Notes: a model not told the origin generated them from the sequence alone. A DNA stretch of 64,000 nt from Dugong dugon (GCA_030035585.1 CM057469.1:16052501-16116500), one strand, 5' to 3'; positions 36,081-47,819 are shown, counted from the first letter of the stretch. Numbers and translations are program-made.

Positions 36081-37267
36081 AACAGAAAGTGGGTGGGGGA
36101 GGAGGAGAGTAAAAGCAGGAAAGCTTAGTTTTGAGGCTGTTGTAATCATCTGGGTGAGAGAGGAAAATGGATTAAAAATAAGAATAATGACCCTCTTCTT
36201 TGGATCATAACTGTCTCTGTCTGAAGGAAAGGGCTCCCTCCACATTCCCACGCCAACCTGAAAGCAGAGATTCTCCTTGAAAGAAGGAGCCTTCCAAAGG
36301 CCTAAGATCTTGACAGTAGGGAGGTGGGAAGGAATCCTCCCGGCCAGAGAGAAAGAGCCTGCCAGTGAGCATGGGTGGGCAGTGCTGCGTTAGGTGTGAC
36401 CCCACAGGGTGAGGAAACCTACCTCTTGTCTTGGTGGGAGATGGTTTCATTGAATGAATTCCAGATATTGATTAGGAGCCGATGAGGCAGGAACTTGGGC
36501 AAACAAACAGGAAGAAGTTCCTCAGTACAGAGCCTGCACTTGGTTTCTGTACCCCAATTCCAGTGATTAAAAAAAAAAAAAAAAAAGAAGCCTGCTGCAC
36601 TCAGAATGATGGCCTTGCTGAACAGACTTCTGTTTCTGACAAGACAAATGCGTGCTTTAATGACACCAAGCGCCTGACAAGGACACTCTTCTAGATACTT
36701 CCATTTTAAACTGGGATAGACTGAAGAAATTGTGGAAACATAGGTTTTGTCTTGCTTTCGGGTGTGGATGATCTAAGGAAGGCTAACACAAAGGGCTTGG
36801 TCAGTTTAAAGACAACCACAGCAACCAGGGGATGGAACCAGAAGCCACTTCAGCTAAATCCCAACCTACAGCCACAAGAGTTTAAACTCTTCCCTATAAA
36901 GGGATCCTCCTAAATTCTCTAGCTGTGTAGAAATCTTTGATAAGTCTCCTGGAGCTGATACATTAATAGAGAAATAGAGATAGAGAGAAAATGAGAGAGA
37001 CATACACATCATATACATTAGACCTATTTATAGATTTACATTTCTTGGTCTTTCAGCTTTATTAACTATCTGCACAAAGTAGGAAGCATGGCAAGCCTGT
37101 TTGCAATTTAAGTTTCTATATCTGGACTGTCTTGCAAAGCTGCCAGAGCTGCCGGAAGCTCCTGCTTATTTTGCTGAGAGATCTCTGCCAAATAGGCTCA
37201 GAGATCTGCTCTTTTATTGTTCTGTTTAATAATGCATAAAAGTTAAGCACAAACACACAAAGAGTGG
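36071..37267. other. Intronic stretch, nothing recognised
   Basis: There is an A18 run at about 36568-36585 and a GAGA-rich patch near 36970-37000. Otherwise it is unique sequence. Confidence 0.45.
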
Positions 37268-37748
37268 TGTCATGGTTTGAATTATGTCCCCTAAAAAATG
37301 TGTGTATCAATTTGGCTAAGCCATGATTCCTGGTACTGTGTGATTTTCCTGTATGTTGTAAACCTGCCTCTATGATGTTAACGAGGGAGGATGGGTGGCA
37401 GTTGTGTTAGTAAGGCAGGACCTGATCTACAAGACTGGATTGTGTCCTGAGGCAATCTCTTGAGATATAAAAGACAGAAGTGAGCAGTGAGACAGGGGGC
37501 CCTCATACCATCAAGAAAGCAGTGCTGGGAGCAGAGGGCGTCCTTTGGACTGGGGTCCCTGCGCCGAGAAGCTCCTAGTCTGGGGGAAACACTGATGAGA
37601 AGGCCGAGAGAGAGAGAGAAAGCCTTCGCCTGGAGCTGACGCCCTGAATTTGGACTTCTAGCCTACTTTAACTGTGAAGAAATAAACTTCTCTTCGTTAA
37701 AACCATCCACCTGTATTTCTGTTATAGCAACACTGGATGACTAAGACA
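37268..37748 (+). mobile_element. Solo LTR, MaLR-like Afrotherian family
   Basis: It runs TGTCATGGTTTGAATTATG to ggatgactaaGACA. It has an exact 5-bp target duplication, AGTGG, at 37263-37267 and 37749-37753. It is the same family as 40346-40863 and 62093-62614, and about 30 bp shorter through a deletion near its 5' third. It is antisense to ITPKB. Confidence 0.88.
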
Positions 37749-37753
37749 AGTGG

Positions 37754-38929
37754 CTTTACTTTTTTTCTCCTTTTCTGGCTCAGAGTGGGTAGGTGTTCAT
37801 AGCCCTAGATATCTTTAAAAAGACTCAAACCCTTCCTCCAACTCCTGCTTGACCGCAGCTGCCCCCCTACAAATTCAGGGGCTACCAGCTCTACGTGACA
37901 TTGACCTTCTGGTGACAGAATCCCATGGTACTGAATGTGATAAGAAAAACGGGGGTGGTTTCAAAAGAGGCTCTGGTACTCCCAAACCAGCAATTACAAA
38001 TATTTTTTTAAAAATAAGTAAAAAAAAGTATTAAAGTATTTTTAACGTATCTCAAACTTTTTACTCAGACTGGACCCTTTCCTTATACTCCCCAAACCCT
38101 TTCAATTTCTTTAGAATTCCTGTTTGTTTCCTTTTCCTCAATACCCAATCACAGAGTCCCGCTCTGCTGCCCCTCCTCACTTACAGAGTAAGGATTCTGG
38201 TGTCCGTCCTTATCATTCTTAATGATCCACGGACTCTGTGAGCTTCCTGTCTACCCCCCCGCCTTTGGCTGATCGAGCGCTCCCTCAGCAATCAAGATTC
38301 TGTGTTCCTAACAAGTTAAACTCTAACTGAGCTCCCTCCAAGCACACAGCAGGATGACAAGTCACCAAGTGACGCAACAAGAACTGTACTTGACCCAGGT
38401 GTGGGTTTTGTGTTTCCAAGGCCACTGCAGGGTAGTCTGAAAACAAAACCAGAGGGGAAGGAGACCTATCCTTTGCAACCTGCGCGTGTTTAAAGGAAGA
38501 AAAGAAAAAAAAGAAAGAAAGAAAGGAACCCAGTGAAGTTCTCAGAAGGGAATACTCTGCTGTAACTGGTGTTTACCACGTTCCACTGGGTGCTGAGGAG
38601 GAAGTGGTTGCTATAACCCCAAGGGGGAAATGCTCGCTTGAAACAGGAAAATGGAACTCTTATTACTTTCCATTAGCAGTGCTCAAGACACCGGCCACAC
38701 TTGGAAACCTTTGCACAAGCACTCTTAAGAGCACCTGAGTGGAGTGTCTAAGACTCAGTCCCATCACCCCAAGCCCTAAAGCATAGATGAGGACGCAGAT
38801 ATAGGTTCTCTTTTCTTCAGCAACATCTCAGCCCTGAAAAATCCTCTTCATGATGTCACTCACCACTAGATACTGAGTGGCCGAGAGGCCCTGGGGAGGA
38901 GAAGGAAAAAAGGGAAAGAGGCTGGATGG
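37754..38929. other. Intronic stretch, nothing recognised
   Basis: Purine-rich run aagaaaagaaaaaaaagaaag at about 38499-38525. No gene or clear repeat. Confidence 0.45.
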
Positions 38930-39190
38930 CATACTGGAAAGAACACTGAACTAACAAAAGGGTCAGAAGACCTGGGCTTGAGTCCCAGCTCTGCCATTTA
39001 CTACATGTGGAACCTCGGGCAAATTACCCAACCTTCCCGCTTCTCGGTTTCAGCTTCCTCTATAAAACGGGGATATTATTAACCACTCTGCTCACATCCT
39101 TGGGTTGCTGTGAGAATCATCTGGCATCAGGCATACATATGAAGGTTCTGTGCAAACTTCATGTGTGATACAAGTACTGGTTGTAGCATC
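38930..39190 (+). repeat. MIR element, well preserved
   Basis: It reads ttgagtcccagctctgccat, ttactacatgtggaacctcggg, cctctataaaacggggatat, gttgctgtgagaatcatctgg. Confidence 0.85.
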
Positions 39191-39631
39191 AACAAGACTG
39201 AAGTCTTTTATAAAGCTCTCTGGAGCACGGACCTGTCCTCAAACGCATCCCCTCTGCTATAAAATTTCCACTTGAGTACTTCCCCAACTCAGCCTTCTGC
39301 GCCTTATTTGTAAACCAGCCCACAGTTCTGCAGAATTTCAGCAGCGTAATCTACAGGGTCTGGCTAGAAGAGTGTAAGCAAGACCAAATAAAGAAAAATT
39401 AAAATAAACTAAATTACTGGAACCTGGGCTCCCTGCTGCCACGTTCTCTGCGGTCCAAATACAAAGACCTCATCCTCAGTGGCTAATTTGCCTGCTTGGA
39501 GGGTCCAATTGGCCCCCGTTCTGAGTCACATTTTCCATTTATTAAAATGAACATCTGGCTGCTACCTGATGCCTTTTGTGGACAGTCTTTTAATTGACAA
39601 GCACCTGCAAGGACAGCCTGATGCCTAAAGG

Positions 39632-39848
39632 CCCCATTAACCAACTGCTGACGAGTTGATGCTGACTCTCATTCCGACTCATAGTGACCCGATAGGACAG
39701 AACAGAACTGCCCCGAGGGTTTCCAAGGCTGTGATCTTTACAGAAGCAGACTGCCACACCTTTCTCCTGTGGAGTGGCTGGTGGGTTTGAACCACTGACC
39801 TTTCAGTTAACAGCTGAGTGCTTAACCACTGCACCACCAGGGCTCCTC
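39632..39848 (-). mobile_element. AfroSINE, long type
   Basis: It is reversed and ends gcaccaccagggctcc. The 10-bp target duplication TGCCTAAAGG is at 39622-39631 and 39849-39858. Confidence 0.93.
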
Positions 39849-39947
39849 TGCCTAAAGGAAAGAGCAGTTAAAGCAACACAGAGAATAATCATGGACCAGT
39901 CCCCTAACTTATGCCACTGTATTACGGTGCAAATTTAGGGTCGTTCT

Positions 39948-40310
39948 GGCATGGCGGACGGGGCAGTGGTGGTTCAGCAGTAGAATTCTCACCTTCCATG
40001 CAGGGACCAGGGTTCAATTCCTGGCCAATGCACCTCATGCACAGCCACCACCCGTCTGTCAGTGGAGGCTCACATGTTCCTATAATGTTGAACAGGTTTC
40101 AGCAGAGCTTCCGGACTAAGATGGACTAGGAAGAAAGGCCTGGCAATCTACTTCTGAAAATCAGCCAAGGAAAACTGTATGGCTCACAATGGTCTGATCC
40201 CCAACTGATCATGGGGACGGCCCAGGACAGGGCAGCAGTTCATCCCATTGTGCGTGGGGTCACCATGTGTTGGGAGCTGCCTTGACAGCAGCTAACAACA
40301 ATAAGCACTG
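39948..40310 (+). mobile_element. Long SINE with tRNA-Gly-like head and RTE-type 3' end
   Basis: The 71-nt head 39962-40032 (cagtggtggttcagcagtag, then ggttcaattcctggccaatg) resembles tRNA-Gly. The body carries gagcttccggactaagatgg and aggaagaaaggcctggcaat. The 3' part carries gacggcccaggacagggcag and ttgacagcagctaacaacaa. This is the most complete plus-strand copy of the class. Confidence 0.85.
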
Positions 40311-40345
40311 TGCTAGTCAGCCATCTTGGTTTCAATCTTACATGC

Positions 40346-40863
40346 TGTCTTGGTTATCTAGCGCTGCTATAACAGAAATACCACAAGTGGATGGCTTTTA
40401 ACAAAGAGATTATTCTCTCACAGTCTAGGAGGCTGGAAGTCCGAATTCAGGGTGCCAGCTCCAGGGGAAGGCTTTCATTCTCTGTCAGCTCTGCAGGAAG
40501 GTCCTTGTCATCAATCTTCTCCTGGTCGGGGAGCTTCTCCACACAGGGACCGGGTCCAAAGGACGCGCTGTGGTCCCGGTTCTTCTTTCTTGGTGGTATG
40601 AGGTCCCCATGTCTCTCTGCTCGCCTCTCTCTTTTACATTTCAAAAAAGATTGGCTTAAGACACAACCTAATCTTGTAGATTGAGTCCTGCCTCATTAAA
40701 TAACTGCCTCTAATCCTGCCTCATTAACATCATAGAGGTTAGGATATACAGCACGTAGAAAATCACATCAGATGACAAAATGGTAGACAATAACACAATA
40801 CTGGGAATCACCGCCTAGCCAAATTGACACGTATTTTGGGGGGACACAATTCAATCCACGACA
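40346..40863 (-). mobile_element. Solo LTR, MaLR-like Afrotherian family
   Basis: On the plus strand it runs TGTCTTGGTTATC to caatccacgACA. It is flanked by an exact target duplication, CATGC, at 40341-40345 and 40864-40868. It is in the same orientation as ITPKB. Confidence 0.9.
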
Positions 40864-41029
40864 CATGCAAATTATAGCAAAAAAGAAAATGGCAGCTCAG
40901 CAAAGCCACCACCAGCAGGTCCCACACACTTGTAAAGGAGAGCATATGAAATCTTTTAATTCAAGAGTTCACGTACCATCCTGCTTTTTCATCCCCGTGA
41001 GAGGCAAGATGGCTAGGGGAAGGCTGAGC

Positions 41030-41215
41030 TCTAGTGGCCTCTCCACCCCTGTGTGACCTTGAGCAGGCTACTCAACCTTCCAAAGCCTTGGCTTCCTCAT
41101 CTGCAAAATCGGGATCATCACAAGGCATGCCCTGCCCGGCTCCCAAGGTCATTATGGCAACAAAGTGAGAAAACAGATGTGAAAGTGCTTTGCAAACCAC
41201 AAAACAGCGTCCAAG
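41030..41215 (+). repeat. MIR element
   Basis: It reads gtgtgaccttgagcaggcta, cttggcttcctcatctgcaaaa, gtcattatggcaacaaagtg, gaaagtgctttgcaaacc. Confidence 0.78.
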
Positions 41216-41339
41216 TGTGACGTCTTGTTATCTAGCAAAACTGCCTTGAGAATAACCCAGAAATCTGGAAGTGTTTTATTTTAATTCATTAATGGACTTA
41301 TACACTACTTTGGTTTAAAAAGAAGTTAATAAAGCAGCG

Positions 41340-41490
41340 GGGGCCCTGGTGGTGCAGTGGTTAAGAGCTCAGGCTGCTAATGAAAAGGTCAGCCGTTTGA
41401 CTCCACTGGCCGCTCCCTGGAAACCCTATGGGCAGTTCTAGTTTGTCCTATAGGGTCGCTCTCAGTTGGACTCGACAGCAATGGATTTTT
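41340..41490 (+). mobile_element. AfroSINE, short type
   Basis: It runs from ggccctggtggtgcagtggt to ggactcgacagcaatgg, then a T run. Confidence 0.9.
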
Positions 41491-41702
41491 TTTTTAAGGT
41501 AGCTGTTCAGAGGTATTCTTAAACTATTTCTAAGTAAATTTTTCCAAGCAAGTTACAAGAACAACCCACTGAATTGTACAGTAGTCTTTCGGGTTTTTTT
41601 TTTTTTAAGTACGCAAACTGCAGATATTTTGTTTTTCTTCCTTCACCCTTATTTCTGCTTTAGAGCCTGAGTGTAAAAACAGGAGACGAAAAGGACTAGT
41701 AT

Positions 41703-41850
41703 AAGTGGTACCGTGGAAGAAAGGGCCTGGAGATCTGCTTCTGTAAAGATCACAGCCAAGAAAACCCTATGGGGCAGTTCCACTCTGTTACACACGGAGT
41801 CGCCATGATGCAGAATCAACTCAACAGCACAAGACAACAACAACAATTGC
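41703..41850 (+). mobile_element. AfroSINE, 5'-truncated
   Basis: It starts within the body at gtggaagaaagggcctggag and ends agaatcaactcaacagcac then acaacaacaacaa. Confidence 0.85.
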
Positions 41851-43639
41851 ACCGTGTTGCCATGTAGCTAAGAATTTAACTAGAGGCTCCGCACAATCAT
41901 CAACCTCTCTGCCCCCAGTAGGTTCTTTTTTCCCCTGAGCACTCTGGCAGCTTCTTCTGCAAACCTGCAATCCTCCCTTCCTGGCCCCCAGGCAGGTTTG
42001 GAAGCCCAGAGCGACTTGAACCGATGTTTTCCTAAGGTCTCGAGGCCAAAGGCATCCCCGTCGTCCTACCAGGCAGGGAGAGCAGGAGTTTCCAGGACAC
42101 ACAAAGGCTTATTCTGCTCACAAGGATATTTACCAAATCAGCCCCACAAGCATTTGCCAGGATCACTGTGAAAGAGCAGAGCCGGGACAGCCTTCTGATT
42201 CACTGCCTGGCATATTGGCCCTTCTCTATTATTAGCAGCCCAGGCAAAGTGCCACCAGGCTGCAGAGAGACCTCTTTGTCAAGGTAGAGCATGCAAGGAG
42301 ATGTGTGCAAGAGCGCAGGAGGAACGGTTTAAGGTCTCCTTCAGAAAGCAAGAGTGGGGAGGGGTGTGGCTTAATGCTTTCTGTCCTTCCCCCTCAGCTG
42401 GCTATCTCCTTAGTGCCTCAGACAAGCCCAGTCCCAGGATCAATGCCCCTGGAGCTCAGACCCACCATGGATGTGGCTTGAGGTGGGGAAGGGGCTCCCA
42501 TGGTGCCTTCGGGCTGGGCTCAGAGTCGGGCAGCATTCCTGCCCACCCTGTCCCCTGGGCTTTGGGCTCTGGCAGAGGTTGCAAGATGGGGAAGCCTAGA
42601 GGAACAAAGTGGGCAGGAGAGTTGGAGAGCTCCTTCTTCTTTCATCTACCCTCCCACTCCAGGGACCAAAGACAAAAGGAAAAGTGCTAACTATCCTTCC
42701 ATGGCAAAAATGCAACTCAGTACAGCCTGCAAATGCACGTGTTCCCCCCACATAACAAGTGCCATTTACAAGAGCACCTACTACATACAGCACCCGAAGT
42801 TCCACCCAAGGGTTTGGAAAAGTGGTTGTCATAGATATTGGAAGCATTAACCCCGTTTTGCAGACAAAAAAACAATCTTGGAGAGGCTAAGCAAGTTTCC
42901 CAGGAGGGGAATATGGTTAATACTGATTAAGAGGGACAGGATTGAACGGAGAGATGATTAGCTTTGCCTTTATACATCTTGTAATATACTGTTTCACTTG
43001 TACAGGTATTTTCACTTGTATTATTTCACTTGATACATTAAACTAATATAGACTTTACTTGCATACTTTGAAAAATATCAAATGAAGAAGAACAAAAATG
43101 TTACTAGTCAATGATAGAGTCTAGATTTAAACAGATTTGCCTAATTCCAGAATATACTCTTTAGCCACCCCCACCCACATGTCCAATAGCCAAGGAGGAG
43201 GCAGCAGCCACCCCTCTATCTTTGCCAATTTCACTTCTCTACCAACTATCTACCACAACCACTTTTCCAAAGCCAAAACATGTAACATGTAAAACAAAAC
43301 ATGTAAGCTGAGAATGACTTTTTAAAAAATTATTCACATGAAAATTCTTACAAGAGCACCAGTAACTAAATGGCATTTAGTAATTGGGACATAAATGCTA
43401 CTATAGAAAAAATAAAATAAACTGACCCAACATGAAGTCTCTGTCGTGCAAATTTAGGAAGGGGCACATGAACTAAGGCAAGTACTCAAGAGTCTCTAGA
43501 CCCCAGACTCTCAGCATCCGAAAGAGCATGGCTGAGTTCAAAAGGGAAGAAAAGAAGATCCCTGTGCAGATGTCCCCAGGCCTCCTAGGGCCGATTTCTT
43601 AGTAAGAAGCTGTCTAATCTAGTTCAGTCTAGCGACAGA
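41851..43639. other. Intronic stretch with weak MIR/L2 traces
   Basis: MIR/L2-like pieces near 42765-42940 (gcacctactacatacagcac, ccgttttgcagacaaaa). The rest is unique. Frames at 42301-42850 show no family resemblance. Confidence 0.45.
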
Positions 43640-44040
43640 AGCATGGTCTCTGCATCTGGCTAACTAGGTTTGAATTTGGCTCTGCCATTTACTAGATAGG
43701 AGCCCTGGTGGTACAGTGGTTAAGGAGCTCAACTGCTAACTGAAAGGTCGGCGGTTCGAAACCACCAGCGGCTCCTCAGGAGAAAGATGTGGCAGTTTGC
43801 TTCTGTAGAGATTTACAGCCTTGGGAACTCTATGGGGTCGCTATCATTGGAACTGACTTGACAGCAGTGGGGTATTTACTAGGTAAGTGATCTTGGGCAA
43901 AAAGTTTAACTTGTCTGTGGCCCACCTGTTTCTTCATCTGTAAAATGAGGACAATAATAACAGCTCAGAACGCTGAGCTTTACTATGTAAAGTCTAGCAC
44001 TAAAAAATCCTATGTAAGTGTTCATTATTATCATTATCAG
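43640..44040 (+). repeat. MIR split by an AfroSINE
   Basis: The MIR reads tttgaatttggctctgccat up to 43698. It resumes after 43875 with gtgatcttgggcaaaaagtt, cttcatctgtaaaatgagga and tcattattatcattatcag. Confidence 0.85.
43699..43874 (+). mobile_element. AfroSINE, long type, inside a MIR
   Basis: It runs from ggagccctggtggtacagtgg to gaactgacttgacagcag. The 11-bp target duplication TTTACTAG(A/G)TA is at 43688-43698 and 43875-43885. Confidence 0.93.
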
Positions 44041-44559
44041 TCCCAATCAGAGCAAGAAAGGGTGAATTCTCTCTTCTACAGGAGCCAGGGCCGGGCTAAG
44101 GCTGTGGTGAGGTTGTTACATGGTCTTGACAACCACTTTCACAACCGACTTAATCCAGGCTGCTCTCCCGTAGGTTTCCTGTGTGATGAGTGAGGCCTCC
44201 CAGAAAGTGAGAACAGAGGTGTTGATTAATACTCCCAGAAAGAGAAACAGGCCAGGCACAGAGCAGCCACCAGAACGAGGGTGATTAAGCCCCAGTCAGG
44301 GTGCTAGTGACTGAGGAAAAGAGAAAGGTGGCCACCCAAGAGGCAGGCCAGCAAGGGAAGGCTGACAGCTGCCAGGGAGTTGCGGCTCCAACTTTTTCAG
44401 GGATTGGTCCGTATGTCCCCAAGAACTGCGCACCTCTCAAAGACAGAGCTCTCTGCCTTCCAATGGATCGCCTCACTGGTGTTTAGTTTTTTTCCAATGG
44501 AAAAAGGATGACATCTATTCAGAATCTCAGTAAATCATAATTTGTTTCCATTTGTAAAT

Positions 44560-44731
44560 CGAGTTCACTCCTACTCCTGGCAAGGACATGTGTGTCAGAG
44601 TAGGGTTTTCAATGGCTGATTTTTCAAAAACAGATCGCCAGGCATTTCTCCTGAGGGACCTCTAGGTGAACTCGAACCTCCAACCTTTGGGTTAGCTGAG
44701 CACGTTAACCACTTGCACCACCCAGGAACTC
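44560..44731 (-). mobile_element. AfroSINE, 'cccagaggtgcc' type
   Basis: It is reversed, from gagttcactcctactcctgg to gcaccacccaggaactcc. It has an internal deletion before the tagggttttcaatggctg block. Confidence 0.87.
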
Positions 44732-44884
44732 CAAAACAGAATTAGACTGTACCAAAATTCCAAAGAAAATTGTCCCTTTTCTAATGTGACTGCCTATTTC
44801 TTCTCTTCCCTTCCCTGCCTTTGATCTTATTTTAAATCTCCCACCTAAAAATGAGCCTGAGTGCTCCTGGAGTTTTGGGAGGGG

Positions 44885-44990
44885 CCTGACTTCTTCTGGT
44901 CCCAGCTCTGTAGCTAACTCACCAACCCTAAGCAAGTCAGGTCCGTTCTCTGAGTCTTGGTCCATGAAACGGAGAATTAGCCACATAAAC
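44885..44990 (+). repeat. MIR fragment
   Basis: It reads ggtcccagctctgtagctaa, aagcaagtcaggtccgttct, ggtccatgaaacggagaat. Confidence 0.55.
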
Positions 44991-45519
44991 TAAAAAATAC
45001 TATCAAGGTCTGAAATTCCGTGGTTTGGGGACAGTCTCAAAAAGGTGAATTGGGGGACAGACCTAGGGCAGTATCTGTTTCCCTTTCTGAACTGGGATCA
45101 AGGGAAAAAGACGAAGATGGGCATTTCCTTCTGTATCAGAATAACTCAACAGAGTATACTTAAAATTGCATTTTGACAGCATGAAAGCAATTTTTTAATG
45201 CCTAGAAAAAAGTCTAAAGGGGTTGAGTATTGGTGATTTTCGGGATTTATCAAAGTATATATAACAGACCCACGATCGTTTTTAAAATAAACTTAAAAAG
45301 TTATTGTTTTAAATTATGTTTTGCTGTGGAGAGGGGGCTCTTTTTCATCCTAAAGGAAGTGTCTGACTTCTGAAAGCCCCCTTTTCACCAACATTATCTG
45401 TCCTCACTCCCAACCCTGGAGAAAACTTGAGTTAAAGCCTTGGCTGGACGGGAGGAGGGTGGTGGTGAAGAAGAGGGAAGTGCTAAAAGCTCCAAGGGCC
45501 TGTTGTGCGGCTGATAGAA

Positions 45520-45870
45520 CGTCTCACCCCGCGTCTGCGCCTCTGACCGCTGACGGATACCAACCACCCCGAGCCTAACAGAGACAGATCACCGTTAGCG
45601 CACCGTCACCCCCGGGGTCGCCTCAGACCCGGCTCCCCTGGCTGAGGTGTCCCGGTGAAAGCGCTGAGGCCGAGCCTCCGGGCCTCGGGGCGAGGGCGAC
45701 CACGTGCGCACGGCCCCGCCCCACTTTCCTTTACAGGGAGCTGCGGCAGCAAGGCAGCGGGGCGCGGGGAGGGTGCCGGCGCAGTCTCCTCCTGGTGGCC
45801 GCGCCAACCTACCCCGCGCCGCTGCGCCCTCAAAGCGCGCCCCGCTTCCTGAAAGTTAACGCGCAAACCC
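45520..45870. promoter_or_regulatory. Intronic CpG island, candidate alternative promoter
   Basis: About 40 CpG dinucleotides fall in roughly 350 bp, in a landscape where CpG is otherwise sparse and mostly inside SINEs. The island contains an E-box CACGTG at 45701-45706 and a GC-box-like ggccccgccc at about 45712-45721. No TATA box is seen and no repeat is recognised within it. An unmethylated promoter island is the usual explanation for such CpG retention. It could serve a shorter ITPKB transcript on the minus strand or an intronic non-coding transcript. Which strand is used, and whether it is active, cannot be read from sequence alone. Confidence 0.65.
45521..45530 (-). promoter_or_regulatory. 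Candidate splice donor at the downstream edge of the CpG island
   Basis: On the minus strand the island ends in gggg|tgagac context, with a good donor g|gtgaga whose GT is at 45527-45526. This is the right strand and place to end an alternative first exon that could splice to the 12435 acceptor. A weaker plus-strand donor, ttt|gtaagg, lies near 45880. Only transcript data can decide. Confidence 0.35.
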
Positions 45871-45968
45871 CTGGTATTTGTAAGGCAGCATCAAGGTTCT
45901 AAACACCTTTTGACAGAGAGGTGAGAGGTAGGAAAGCCAAGAACAAACCTAAGGAACAGAAATGTGTC

Positions 45969-46018
45969 TCACACACACACACCCCACCACCACCACCACC
46001 ACCACCCCACCACCCCCC
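45969..46018. repeat. (CA)n/(CAC)n microsatellite
   Basis: A ca run passes into about eight cac triplets and ends in a C run. It lies about 100 bp beyond the CpG island. Confidence 0.92.
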
Positions 46019-46969
46019 GGAAAGAGCAAATGCTGGATGCTTTACGGCCCTTTTCAAGGAACAGCTGGTGAACGAGTTATTGGAGAGACGACTTTGCCAG
46101 GCTGAATTAAGTTATCCATGATTCTCAGGAGGGCAGAAAGCAAAATTCCGCAGTACCAGGAGGAAGGAAAAAAGGGGGCCCAGTCCTTCCAGCAAGGAAA
46201 TTTGCAACAAATGAGACCAACATCTGCGAAAGGGGCTTCTGAGAGACTGGGCTCAACTTCTTTGAGATGCAGCTCAGGCCAAAGAACAGTCAGATTGAGG
46301 GAACTCAGCCAAGATACTGTCGTCCAAGGGACATTTTAATGTCTTCTCTCACCAGAAGGATTCGTTCTGCCCTTCCAAACCCCAGTAAGCTGTCCCAGCA
46401 GCTTCTTGGACTTTCCATGGAAGCCCACTGGACACAAGAGTGCTAGCTTGTCCCTAGGACAAACAAAGAAAGGGAAAAAATGTTCAGCCCCACCCTGGAT
46501 GAATGCAATTCCTCCTCACACTGGTCTTTTTTTTTTTTGGTCCCACCTCCACCTTGAACACACACACCTTGTGAATTATCTAAGTGGGTATTTTCTTTCA
46601 TTTTGGTTAAAAAAAGTCCCCAGACATGAAATGGTCAGCCTTTGAGGTCAAGCTCCCCATCACTACACCTGACAGTGTCTTTGAAATGCATTGTGCTCTG
46701 CAATGCCCAGTCCCCACACTTGGCAAAAATTATTCATACCACCCATGGTGCACTTTCAGCTGAGTGCCTTGGTCAGAGACTTACCACTCACCTTGTCAAA
46801 GCCAGCATCCTAGTGAGAAGATCTAACACAGGGACTTCTCAGCCCAGCACATGCTGGTTCCCAAACAGGCTCCTTTCTTCCCAGCCTGTGGGTACAATAT
46901 CCCAGCCTAGAACCAGCCCTTCCGCCCTAAGGGGTTTTATTTTTTATTTTCTTTAACATTTGGGTTAAC
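46019..46969. other. Intronic stretch, nothing recognised
   Basis: No repeat or gene is recognised. There is a T run at about 46517-46526. Confidence 0.45.
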
Positions 46970-46983
46970 TAGGGAGTTTACTA

Positions 46984-47169
46984 AGTCCTTGGGTAGCACA
47001 AATGTTTTGCATTAGACTACTAACCAAAAGGTAGATGGTTCGAAACCACCCAGCAGCGCTGCAGAAGAAAGGCCTGGCCATCTGCTTCCATAAAGATTAT
47101 AGCCGAGAAAACCTTATGGAGCTCAGTTCTTACTCTGCACAGGTGGGGTCGCCATGAGTCAGAATGCGT
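46984..47169 (+). mobile_element. AfroSINE, 'cccagaggtgcc'-related
   Basis: It begins agtccttgggtagcacaaatg and ends gccatgagtcagaatgcg. The 14-bp target duplication TAGGGAGTTTACTA is at 46970-46983 and 47170-47183. Confidence 0.93.
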
Positions 47170-47264
47170 TAGGGAGTTTACTACTGCAGGGCAATAGACA
47201 GCCCCACCTTCAAAACAGGGCAGAGAAGGAAGGGAAAAGAAAATGTATGTATTGGGTTTATAGT

Positions 47265-47400
47265 CTGTGCCTGGCACTATGCAAGAGAGCTTGTATCCAC
47301 CCTCTAATTTAATCTCCACAACTACCCTGGCAAGGACATGAAGTTGGTAAGGTAGATAATCTGATCAATCCAGAGCCCAGATCCACTGGGCCTGCCTGAT
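47265..47400 (-). repeat. MIR/L2-like fragment
   Basis: The reversed order gtgcctggcactatgcaaga, ctctaatttaatctccacaa and ctaccctggcaaggac is typical of MIR3/L2 ends. Confidence 0.5.
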
Positions 47401-47819
47401 GTCAGGCTGCCTGCCTGCCACTGCCCGGGGCTCCCAGAGAAACACCGACATCAAGGTAAAAGATTTGATTTAGAAATTAACTATATGCTTTTATTTTAAA
47501 ATCCAATTGGCATGTTTTTGCATTGTGCAGATTTGGATCTGTGGCTTATCTTTCCCACTTGCAACAACATTTAAATGCCTCATTCTGGGCTAGCTGGCCA
47601 GCTCTGCAGAACAGTTTCCCACTTCACTGCCGTTACTCCACCTTTCCCGTCAGAACAACAACAACAAAAGCCTGAATTCCAGTATCGGAAGCCTAGCTGG
47701 GAGTTCTGATGCTGCTTATAAGCTTATATGCTAACTGTGAAGTTAATCTATTATCTGGTAACAGGTAGCAGCAATGTAGGCACGCCACTTAAAAGGCCTG
47801 GCTGAAGACTTTCTTTCTC

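Noticed and set aside
39962-40032. Possible functional tRNA-Gly gene
   Set aside because: Stem mismatches, and the sequence is joined to a SINE body and RTE-type tail, with a second diverged copy at 30424-30494. It is a SINE head.
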